Shown: in pieces, positions 56,050 through 64,000 of the stretch | How positions within the stretch are numbered: the stretch's first letter is position 1 | How the letters are laid out: each line of letters begins with the position of its first letter | DNA from: Lithodes maja | Lineage: Eukaryota; Arthropoda; Malacostraca; Decapoda; Lithodidae | Reading direction: 5' to 3' | DNA length: 64,000 nt | Assembly: GCA_037953745.1 (NCBI GenBank) | Contig: JBAKBP010012283.1 | Coordinates: 1 to 64,000 of the forward strand | Notes under the pieces: generated by a model | Databases searched by the model: none | What the model was told of the DNA's origin: nothing | The model's input: only the letters and a program-made list of their open reading frames with translations | Program-made: the position numbers and the translations under genes

Positions 56050-56601
56050 AAAACCTAATTATTAGTAGTGGCCCCGGAATCATTGACGATGTGCCTTAAA
56101 CAGTAATGGCACGCTTTTTGAACCCCAGAGTCAGCTGTTCAGAACACCCGCCCCCGGAGTGTTAGAGACCAAACATCGTAAGCGTATTTTTTTTCCCCTA
56201 TGTGAATGAGGGAGACAAAAGGCATAACTGCCTGCAACGAGTGCCTCCCCCAGAGTTGAAAGAGTATGCTCATAATTACTTACGGACTCACTCGTACTTA
56301 TGATGCGCGGATGCCACTACGGAAAAAAACAAAAAACAAACAAAATATATATATACCCGGTATATATAATAATAATAATAATAATAACAATAATAATAAT
56401 AATAATAACAATAATAACAATAATAATAATAATAATAATAACAACAATAATAATAATAACAATAATAATAATAATAATAATAACAATAATAATAATAATA
56501 ACAATAATAATAATAACAATAATAATAATAATAATAATAATAACAACAATAATAATAATAACAATAATAATAATAACAACAATAATAACAATAATAATAA
56601 C

Positions 56602-56645
<44 letters not shown>

Positions 56646-56959
56646 CAATAATAACAATAATAATAATAATAATAATAATAACAATAACAATAATAATAAT
56701 AACAATAATAATAATAATAATAACAATAATAATAATAATAACAATAATAATAATAATAATAATAACAACTACTATTCTGCTATGCTTCCCATCGTGTGGA
56801 TGTTGATAGCGTGGGTTTGCCCCTAGACGCTGACGCGTCATCCCGTCCTTCATTGACATATCAAGATAACCTAGAAACATCAAAAACGAATGGGAAGGGG
56901 ATGGAAGGGAGGGCCGGATTCGTCAATGATTCCGGGGCCACTACTAAATATTAGGTTTT
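56050..56959. mobile_element. Element with 40-bp inverted repeats around an (AAT)n tract
   Basis: The left arm 56,050-56,089 (AAAACCTAAT, then AGTAGTGGCCCCGGAATCAT) and right arm 56,920-56,959 are reverse complements with one length difference. Inside are about 280 bp of unrecognised sequence, the long (AAT)n tract and 190 bp more. No coding capacity. No clear target duplication. Confidence 0.7.
56368..56767. repeat. (AAT)n microsatellite with AAC variants
   Basis: About 400 bp of AAT triplets with scattered AAC, preceded by (AT)n with a CCGG step (56,345-56,366). The long Asn or Leu/Ile frames across it are artefacts of the repeat. Confidence 0.97.
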
Positions 56960-57110
56960 AGATTAGATGTGTGTGTGTGTGTGAATTTGTGTTTTTATCT
57001 ATGTTTGTTCGTTGGTTTATGTTGTTTTTGTGTTTTCCCTGTGCTTGCTCTGTCTTGAGGGAGATATCATTATCATATTTTAGGTTACTTGACCATGTGA
57101 CATCGTTTAA

Positions 57111-57482
57111 GGGGGGTGACCTGTTTTTTGTTATTTCTGTCCTTTTCTCTCTTTCTCTGGCTTTTATCCATTCGGCCCCATTCAGCCAACTATTTTAAGA
57201 CTTATCCCCATCTAGGTGTCGATTTCTTCCTGGCGAGCGATAGCGAGCCAGCATTATATGAAGAAATCCGGCTTCGCCGGAGACATTTTTCTATCGAAAA
57301 ATTTACAAATTTAGCCTGCTGTCAAACAAAAATAAAAAATATGCTGGCTCGCTACCGCTCACCAGTAAAAAATTGACACCTGGATGGGGATAAACGTCTT
57401 GAAACAGTAGGCTGAATGGGGCTAAATGGATACAAGCCAGAGAAAGATAGAAAAGGACAGAACAAAAAGCAGGTCACCCTCC
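57111..57482. mobile_element. MITE family X, copy 3
   Basis: TTAA at 57,107-57,110 and 57,483-57,486, with ends GGGGGGTGACCTG and AGGTCACCCTCC. Same inverted-repeat body as copies 1 and 2. Confidence 0.8.
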
Positions 57483-57683
57483 TTAACATGTACGGGTTTA
57501 CGAACGCACTACAACCGTATTTTAGCTGGTAATTCTTCTAAATAGTGAAGGCCACAGCTCCAACTTCCTCCTTATAGCCTGAAACTCGCCAGTGGTCCAA
57601 CATCATCATATACTCTTAGCGAGCAGTAGGTCAGTCAGTTACTTATGCTGATTAACTAACCGGGGAGTTTACCTGAGGAAGCT

Positions 57684-57935
57684 TCAAGGGGGTCACCTTT
57701 TTTTTTTTTTTTTTTTTGTATCTTTCTCTCAGTTTCTCTTTTTCTCTGGCTTGTATCCATTCGGCCCCATTCAACCAAATGTTTTAAGATGTTTATCCCC
57801 ATCCAGGTGTCGATTTCTTCCTGGCGAGCGATAGCGAGCCAGCATTGTATGAAGAAATCCGGCTTCGCCGGAGACATTTTTCTATCGAAAAATGTACAAA
57901 TTTAGCTTGTCGTCAAAACAAAAACATAAATATTC
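57684..57935. mobile_element. MITE family X, one arm only
   Basis: Starts TTCAAGGGGGTCACC (degenerate TTAA) with a T-run, then the CATTCGGCCCCATTCAACCA arm and the hairpin CCGGCTTCGCCGG. The second arm is missing. Confidence 0.7.
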
Positions 57936-58004
57936 CGATTAGAACGGTCATATGGAAGTCAGAGGGTTGATTGAGGTACCGGTATATACTCTTTAGCGTT
58001 TTAA

Positions 58005-58579
58005 GGGGAGATTTCCACTTGAGGGATTTTTTTTTCGGACCCCTTTCTCCCTCATGTTTAGCCCCATTGCTTTTGAGATTTTAAGACCTTCGCCCTAGTA
58101 GTTTGGATATTTTAAGACATTTTGCCCCATTTCTGTCCATTTTAAGACCTTTCGTGCCGTTAAGGTGTCGATTTTTTCCTGGCGAGCGATAGCGAGCCTG
58201 TAATTTAAAAGCAACCGGCTTTCAGCCGGCACATTTTTCTACCGAAAAATGTACAAATTTATCTTGAAAGGGGGTCTAGGGGTGTAATTTATCTTGAAAG
58301 GGGGTCTAGGGGGTGTAATTTATCTTGAAAGGGGGTCTAGGGGGTGTAATTTATCTTGAAAGGGGTCTAGGGGGTGTAATTTATCTTGAAAGGGGGTCTA
58401 GGGGGTGTAATTTATCTTGAAAGGGGGTCTAGGGGGTGTAATTTATCTTGAAAGGGGGTCTAGGGGGTGTAATTTTTCTTGAAAGGGGGTCTAGGGGGTG
58501 TAATTTATCTTGAAAGGGGGTCTAGGGGGTGTAATTTTAAGCTTGATGAAAAAGTAGGGAACAAACTAAATACCTCTCC
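58005..58579 (+). mobile_element. MITE family Y with internal 31-bp array
   Basis: TTAA at 58,001-58,004 and 58,580-58,583. Contains the hairpin CCGGCTTTCAGCCGG (58,215-58,229) and the family's CCTGGCGAGCGATAGCGAGC core. Confidence 0.8.
58258..58535 (+). repeat. 31-bp tandem array inside MITE Y
   Basis: Nine copies of TTTATCTTGAAAGGGGGTCT + AGGGGGTGTAA, a segment present once in other Y elements, with one-base length differences. Confidence 0.9.
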
Positions 58580-58617
58580 TTAATTCCCACAGATTCTTCC
58601 TAACTGAACTCAAACTA

Positions 58618-58648
58618 CCCTAACCTAACCTAACCTAACCTAACTTAG
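58618..58648 (-). repeat. Interstitial telomere-type repeat (CCTAA)n
   Basis: About five CCTAA units, equal to TTAGG on the - strand, the standard arthropod telomere repeat. Too short to be a telomere. Confidence 0.8.
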
Positions 58649-58828
58649 CCTAGTCAAAGCTATAATGGTAGAACTGGCTTCAAGAGGAGAGTGACATAAT
58701 TTGGATAACAATGTACTTTGAAACATAAACACATTCATCCCTGTGGCATCTGAGCCCTTTTCTGCCGCAGCGGACGTAAGAGGTGCGGTAGACCAGTATT
58801 CAGTATTCTCCAAAGATTTCTCCATGAA

Positions 58829-59486
58829 GGGGAGATTTCCACTTGAGGGATTTTTTTCTTGACCCCTTTCTCCCTCATGTTTAGCCCCATTGCTTTTGAG
58901 ATTTTAAGACGTTCGCCCCATTAGTTTGGCGATTTTAAACACTTTCAACCCATTTCGGTCAATTTTAAAACCTTTCGTGCCATTTAGGTGTCGATTTTAT
59001 CCTGGCGAGCGATAGCGAGCCTGTAATTTAAGAGGAACCGGCTTTCAGCCGGGACATTTTTCTACCGAAATGTACAAATTTATCTTGAAAGGGGCTCAAG
59101 GGGGTGTAATCTTAAGCTTGAAGGATATCTACGGACCAAACTGAAAACCTCCTCTTAAGGGGAGGTTTTTAGTTTGGTCTCTGGATATCCATCAAGCTTA
59201 AGATTACACCCCCTTGAGCCCCTTTCAAGATAAATTTGTACATTTTTCGGTAGAAAAATGTCCCGGCTGAAAGCCGGTTCCTCTTAATTAACAGGCTCGC
59301 TATCGCTCGCCAGGATAAAATCGACACCTAAATAACACGAAAGGTCTTAAAATTGACAGAAATGGGTCGAAAGTTCTTAAAATCGTCAAAATAATGGGGC
59401 GAACGTCTTAAAATTAGAAAAGCAATGGGGCAATACATGAGGGAGAAAGGGGTCAAGAAAACACTCCCTCAAGTGGAAATCTCCCC
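58829..59486. mobile_element. Two family Y elements head to head around one TTAA
   Basis: Left copy 58,829-59,154 and right copy 59,159-59,486 are near-perfect inverted copies, about 327 bp each, joined through the TTAA at 59,155-59,158. The outer right TTAA is 59,487-59,490, and the outer left end has decayed to TGAA. The whole is a palindrome of about 660 bp with no spacer, able to form a long hairpin or cruciform. Confidence 0.85.
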
Positions 59487-59490
59487 TTAA

Positions 59491-59913
59491 AATAATACGA
59501 TAACATGAAAGAAAAACACCTAAGAAACCACCTGATGCAAACACAGGTGTAGCTGCTTCACTATAGTCGATGTTTTCCAGCTGAGAGAAAATTGTCATGT
59601 TTCTATCTTAGTTGCTCGGCTGTAAGGTAGATTTTGTAGCGAAATATGATGTTAATAATGAAAACTTGGCATTGATCCGACACACAGCCATTGTAGTTTC
59701 ATATATTGCCATTAAGCATCGAGAGATCAGCTACTAAGGGATTCAGTTTAGCATCAGCTGGACAAACCTAGAGTCTACGTACCATACATGGCATAGGCCG
59801 TATGAATGACAGTACCTGGTCAGCATGGACGAGCAGGTAACACACAGAGCCACTCCTTCAGCATAGTAATTCAACATTCACTTCACACACGCAACAAGGG
59901 GATGTCGTTATAT

Positions 59914-59919
<6 letters not shown>
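59491..59919. other. Intergenic stretch, no gene seen
   Basis: No repeat or frame recognised. Confidence 0.4.
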
Positions 59920-59952
<33 letters not shown>

Positions 59953-60090
59953 GACTACCGATAGTCTGTGTGTGTGTGTGCGTTATGTGAGCGGCGGTAT
60001 GTGTGTTTGTGTGTGTGTTATGGTAAACGTAGTCCCACATTCCTAGGTAGTAGAGCAGTGATTGTCAGTGAGTGGGTAGCTTTCTATACC

Positions 60091-60154
<64 letters not shown>

Positions 60155-60228
60155 TACATACAGTACAAACACACACACACACACACACTCACAACACACA
60201 TACACTCTCTCTCTCTCTCTCTCTCTCT
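59920..60228. repeat. (TG)n, (CA)n and (TC)n microsatellites
   Basis: (TG)n at about 59,917-59,947 and 59,968-59,980, (CA)n at about 60,095-60,148 and 60,171-60,188, (TC)n at about 60,205-60,228. His/Thr/Val-rich frames here are artefacts. Confidence 0.95.
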
Positions 60229-60231
60229 TAA

Positions 60232-60549
60232 GGGGAGATCTCCACTTAAGGGATTTTTTTCTTGACCCCTTTCTGCCTCATGTTTAGCCCCATTGCTTTT
60301 GATATTATAAAACGTTTGCCCCATTAGTTTAGCGATTTTAAGAAATTTCACCCCATATTAAGACCTTTCGTACCATTCAGGTGTCAATTTTATCCTGGCG
60401 AGCGATAGCGAGCCTGTAATTTAAGAGGAACCGGCCTTCGGCCGGGACATTTTTCTACCGAAAAATGTACAAATATATCTTGAAAGGGACTCAAGGGGGT
60501 GTAATTTTAAGCTTGATGGAGGTCTAGGGAACAAACTAAATACCTCCCC
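60232..60549 (+). mobile_element. MITE family Y, compact copy
   Basis: TTAA at 60,228-60,231 and 60,550-60,553. Ends GGGGAGATCTCCACTT and ATACCTCCCC. Hairpin CCGGCCTTCGGCCGG at 60,431-60,445. The cleanest undisturbed copy of the family in the window (318 bp). Confidence 0.85.
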
Positions 60550-60603
60550 TTAACTCCATATCAGTTTGTTCATGATAAATGGTGATTTCACATATAATGT
60601 TGT

Positions 60604-60827
60604 CTATTTTGACAAGGAGGCAGGAGTGGGTTATTTTAACAAGGAGGCAGGAGTGGGTTATTTTAACAAGGAGGCAGGAGTGGGTTATTTTAACAAGGAG
60701 GCAGGAGTGGGTTATTTTAACAAGGAGGCAGGAGTGGGTTATTTTAACAAGGAGGCAGGAGTGGGTTATTTTAACAAGGAGGCAGGAGTGGGTTATTTTA
60801 ACAAGGAGGCAGGAGTGGGTTATTTTG
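60604..60827 (+). repeat. 27-bp minisatellite, eight units
   Basis: Eight units of TTATTTTAACAAGGAGGCAG + GAGTGGG. Because 27 is divisible by three, two frames stay open (one reads YFNKEAGVG repeated). No start context or flanking coding sequence supports a gene. Confidence 0.92.
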
Positions 60828-60883
60828 CTATGCTACAAATATTACAGAGATAAGCTCCATGTATCGGTATCCTTGTACAGTTT

Positions 60884-60886
<3 letters not shown>

Positions 60887-60918
<32 letters not shown>
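60887..60918 (-). repeat. T-run of about 32, possible retroposon A-tail
   Basis: A long T-run followed on the + side by about 280 bp of GC-richer non-repetitive sequence. Read on the - strand this is the order of a retroposed copy with its A-tail. A frame is open on the - strand (about 61,196 to the tail) but is unidentified. Confidence 0.5.
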
Positions 60919-61479
60919 CTATATTCCAACTTACTTCCTCTCGGGCATAGGCTGAGAGCCTTAACATTCACCGCTTTACAATGAACAGTGAAGCCCGTGA
61001 GGTCTTGTTCCAGTCTAGGGAGTGAGACATGTGAAGCACGTAGAGTACAACGAGCACCTGCCATCTTGCCTTCACATGAGGCACGGTGCTCACTCATGGC
61101 CCGAAACGACCCCATCTCTGAAGCCATCTCGTTCCCGTGCTTCACTGTCTCACCCTCTACACTCGGACTCTCACACTTACACACACACAACGCCACCTGT
61201 TGAGCAGATAACTCAACAGATTATCTGTTGTTGCTTGATTTACTTGTTATCCCGTTGTCTATTTTCGTCTTGTTCAACCCATTACAAACGAATCGTCTTT
61301 CCTTAGTAAAATCGTCCAATTTTAGCCATTTTTTACTGAAAGAAATCATATCAAACGGAAATATTTGTCTGTGTTTAAAACTTTCATTATTTCTTTGAAT
61401 TGGTATCATAATTTATATCAGTGTAATGTACCCTTCATTCACCACAGTGTGACCGGTGGTAGGGTGTTCAACGGTGACC

Positions 61480-61755
61480 GGTCAACTCAACCAGTAGACC
61501 ATTTCAACCAGTAGCTCTCAACCAGTACCAAATCAACCAATACGGTTAGGTTAGGTTAGGTTAGTACTATATTTTGGCACTGGTTTGGTTGGTCTGGGTT
61601 GATTTGGCACTGGTTGAGAGCTACTGGTTGAAATAGTCTACTGGTCGAGATGACATGGACGCGTTTGTTAGGTTAGGTTAGTACTATATTTTGGCACTGG
61701 TTTGGTTGGTCTGGGTTCATCTGGCACTGGTTGAGAGCTACTGGTTGAAATGGTC
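61480..61755. repeat. Inverted and tandem repeat with TTAGG units
   Basis: A segment CTACTGGTTGAAATGGTCTA appears once inverted (about 61,482-61,540) and twice in + orientation with a 117-bp period (about 61,564 and 61,681). Short (GGTTA)n runs at about 61,554-61,564 and 61,668-61,680 precede each + copy. The whole forms a hairpin with one duplicated arm. Confidence 0.75.
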
Positions 61756-61756
61756 T

Positions 61757-61826
61757 ACTGGTCGAGATGACATGGAACCGTGTTCGACTTGTAATCGAAA
61801 GGTTGCAGGTTCGATTCCCGGGCAAG
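61757..61826 (+). repeat. tRNA-Thr-like sequence, probable SINE head
   Basis: TGGTCGAGATG (61,759-61,769) resembles an A box. TTCGA-CTTGTAA-TCGAA (61,783-61,799) is a perfect 5-bp anticodon stem with a 7-base loop and anticodon TGT (Thr). GGTTCGATTCC (61,808-61,818) is a perfect B box. The acceptor and D stems do not pair well, so I call it tRNA-derived rather than a functional tRNA gene. Confidence 0.5.
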
Positions 61827-62010
61827 GAGATAAATTGACTTGCGAAAATAGTCTTTATCCTTTTCATTCCCACTGATCCTTCCTAAGCTGTATAAAATCG
61901 TCTAATGATAGCCGTAATAAATGCTTAAATGCGTCATGATCCTTAAGGGGGTGGCACTCGCTTTTTCTGGATCCCCTTCTCCCTCATGTGTAGGGAGTTT
62001 GAAGTTTTAA

Positions 62011-62338
62011 GGGGAGATTTCCACTTGAGGGATTTTTTTCCTGGACCCCTTTCTCCCTCATGTTTAGCCCCATTGCTTTTGAAATTTTTAAGATGTTCGC
62101 CCCATTAGTTTTGCTATTTTAAGAACTTTCACCCCATTTATGTCACTTTTAAGACCTTTCGTCCCATTTAGGTGTCGATTTTTTCCTGGCGAGCGATAGC
62201 GAGCCTGTAATTTAAGAGGAACCGGCCGTCGGCCGGGAAATTTGTCTACCGAAAAATGTACAAATTTATCTTGAAAGGGGGTCAACGGAGTGTAATTTCA
62301 AGCTTGATGGAAGTCTAGGAAACACTAAAAACCTCCCC
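62011..62338 (+). mobile_element. MITE family Y, copy followed by an inverted half copy
   Basis: TTAA at 62,007-62,010. The far end is ACCTCCCC followed by TTGG, a decayed TTAA. Directly after it, 62,341-62,510 is a degraded inverted half of the same family (GCTTGCTATCGCTCGCCAGG, ATGGGGCTAAACATGAGGGA), so the pair resembles an older version of the palindrome at 58,829-59,486. Confidence 0.75.
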
Positions 62339-62556
62339 TTGGCGATTTTTCTATATAAAAATGTGGCGGTCGAACGCCGGTTCCTTCTAAATTACAGGCT
62401 TGCTATCGCTCGCCAGGGAAACATCAACTCCTAAATGTTACGATAGGTATTAAAACCTATATATTGAAGCGAATATTTTAAATGCTCAAAACTAATGGGG
62501 CTAAACATGAGGGAGAAGGGAGAAGGGAGAAGGCAGTATACCCCACCTCAATGTAC

Positions 62557-63590
62557 AGTTGGTCAAAGTTCCAGCTGACCCACCCTCGCTCTGGGGCTCG
62601 CAGAATTACCTGGCAATACTGGTGTAGTTGGTCAAAGTTCCAGCTGACCCACCCTTGCTCTGGGGCTCGCAGAATTACCTGGCAATACTGGTGTAGTTGG
62701 TCAAAGTTCCAGCTGACCCACCCTCGCTCTGGGGCTCGCAGAATTAGCTGGCAATACTGGTGTAGTTGGTCAAAGTTCCAGCTGACCCACCCTCGCTCTG
62801 GGGCTCGCAGAATTACCTGGCAATACTGGTGTAGTTGGTCAAAGTTCCAGCTGACCCACCCTCGCTCTGGGGCTCGCAGAATTAGCTGGCAATACTGGTG
62901 TAGTTGGTCAAAGTTCCAGCTGACCCACCCTCGCTCTGGGGCTCGCAGAATTAGCTGGCAATACTGGTGTAGTTGGTCAAAGTTCCAGCTGACCCACCCT
63001 CGCTCTGGGGCTCTCAGAATTAGCTGGCAATACTGGTGTAGTTGATCAAAGTTCCAGCTGACCCACCCTCGCTCTGGGGCTCGCAGAATTAGCTGGCAAT
63101 ACTGGTGTAGTTGGTCAAAGTTCCAGCTGACCCACCCTCGCCCTGGGGCTCGCAGAATTAGCTGGCAATACTGGTGTAGTTGGTCAAAGTTCCAGCTGAC
63201 CCACCCTCGCTCTGGGGCTCGCAGAATTACCTGGCAATACTGGTGTAGTTGGTCAAAGTTCCAGCTGACCCACCCTCGCTCTGGGGCTCGCAGAATTAGC
63301 TGGCAATACTGGTGTAGTTGGTCAAAGTTCCAGCTGACCCACCCTCGCTCTGGGGCTCGCAGAATTAGCTGGCAATACTGGTGTAGTTGGTCAAAGTTCC
63401 AGCTGACCCACCCTCGCTCTGGGGCTCGCAGAATTACCTGGCAATACTGGTGTAGTTGGTCAAAGTTCCAGCTGACCCACCCTCGCTCTGGGGCTCGCAG
63501 AATTAGCTGGCAATACTGGTGTAGTTGGTCAAAGTTCCAGCTGACCCACCCTCGCTCTGGGGCTCGCAGAATTAGCTGGCAATATTGGTG
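62557..63590 (+). repeat. 69-bp minisatellite, 15 units
   Basis: Fifteen units of AGTTGGTCAAAGTTCCAGCT, GACCCACCCTCGCTCTGGGG, CTCGCAGAATTAGCTGGCAA, TACTGGTGT. The main variation is TAGCTGG versus TACCTGG, distributed irregularly along the array. 69 is divisible by three, so a 23-residue repeat frame (WSKFQLTHP) stays open until a TGA near 63,043. No evidence of translation. Confidence 0.95.
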
Positions 63591-64000
63591 TAGTTATCAA
63601 TCAGTGGATATAATAACTTGAATATTTAAGCAAATCTACGAACTTTGGGTGAATGTTCGGGATTATACATAGCGATGTAGGCATTGTTATTTGAGATAGG
63701 CTTAAATTCCCTTGTTTAGTATATTGTGACGCACCCAGTGCGTAGCAACGTAACCTGATTGTACTCCTTGGTACTCCACTGTACCGTCACGGACCGTGTA
63801 CCATGCTGGCTGCTTATATTGAGTGTGACAACGTATAACTATGTTCTTTGTATCTCTGCAAAGGTCTCGTCATTTGCTAACCAGTGGTGGGTTTTGTTTT
63901 AAGCCATGTCGAGACCTTCCATTTAATATGTAGTATCAATAGAGAAGTTGATAGATGAGATGATAGGAATTCAGAGAGAGAGAGTGAGTTAGACTTCAGA
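63591..64000. other. Terminal stretch, no feature recognised
   Basis: No frame or repeat of note. A short (AG)n run lies near the end. Confidence 0.4.

Noticed and set aside
56266..56883. Long poly-Asn, poly-Ile and poly-Leu frames
   Set aside because: They are translations of the (AAT)n tract and occur in nearly all frames.
59858..60351. His/Thr/Val-rich frames
   Set aside because: Translations of (CA)n, (TG)n and (TC)n microsatellites.
61757..61826. A functional tRNA-Thr gene
   Set aside because: The anticodon arm and B box are good, but acceptor and D stems do not pair, so it is more likely a SINE head or pseudogene.

Overview
The window looks like eukaryotic, repeat-dominated intergenic DNA from an invertebrate, most likely an arthropod and plausibly a decapod crustacean. 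The grounds are several lineages of non-LTR retrotransposon, TTAA- and TA-flanked MITEs, long microsatellites and short runs of the arthropod telomere-type TTAGG/CCTAA repeat. There are no operons, ribosome binding sites or other prokaryotic signals. Placement below arthropod is inference. I found no recognisable conventional host gene. The long intact reading frames belong to retrotransposons.

1-5.7 kb: a broken, unidentified coding relic (to about 1,351) with a polyadenylation signal, split by a piggyBac-type MITE; a hairpin element; four AT-rich tandem units; the first pieces of a complex repeat here called R; mostly featureless sequence; and a short retroelement with an 11-bp target-site duplication whose tail matches the RTE-like LINE at 54 kb.

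5.7-45.4 kb: a roughly 40-kb domain made of R. A full R unit is several hundred bp and is built from reusable modules. At least three different internal junctions have each been amplified locally (about 450 bp at 10.3-13.1 kb, 442 bp at 17.9-19.0 kb, 509 bp at 35.3-44.8 kb). A 2,188-bp block is duplicated in tandem. The part from about 30.1 to 45.4 kb is a large inverted repeat, with R on the + strand up to 40.1 kb and on the - strand from 41.6 kb. R has carried along a captured coding fragment (three copies) and has been a landing pad for LINEs: a CR1/L2-type element at 21.1-27.8 kb, itself interrupted by a nearly identical younger copy with an intact ORF2; a 5'-truncated copy at 28.2-29.5 kb; and a Jockey-like element at 31.2-34.6 kb with a 3' fragment at 40.1 kb. 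The spacer of the inverted repeat holds a possible last exon of an unknown gene.

45.4-50.4 kb: an intact 1,051-codon ORF joining a reverse transcriptase to a C-terminal zinc knuckle and restriction-like endonuclease, i.e. an R2/R4-like (target-specific type) non-LTR retrotransposon or a gene derived from one.

50.4-64 kb: a MITE and satellite domain. Two TTAA-flanked families (X and Y) share a core, and a third TTAA family and one TA-flanked element are present. The end of family Y has been amplified into a 49-bp satellite (about 26 copies), into which a 5'-truncated RTE-like LINE has inserted. Microsatellites, 27-, 31- and 69-bp minisatellites, two tRNA-like stretches and interstitial telomere-type repeats fill the rest.

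No genes here act together as a pathway. The functional relationships are those of transposons: intact LINE copies can supply reverse transcription, and short elements that share their tails or ends can be mobilised in trans.
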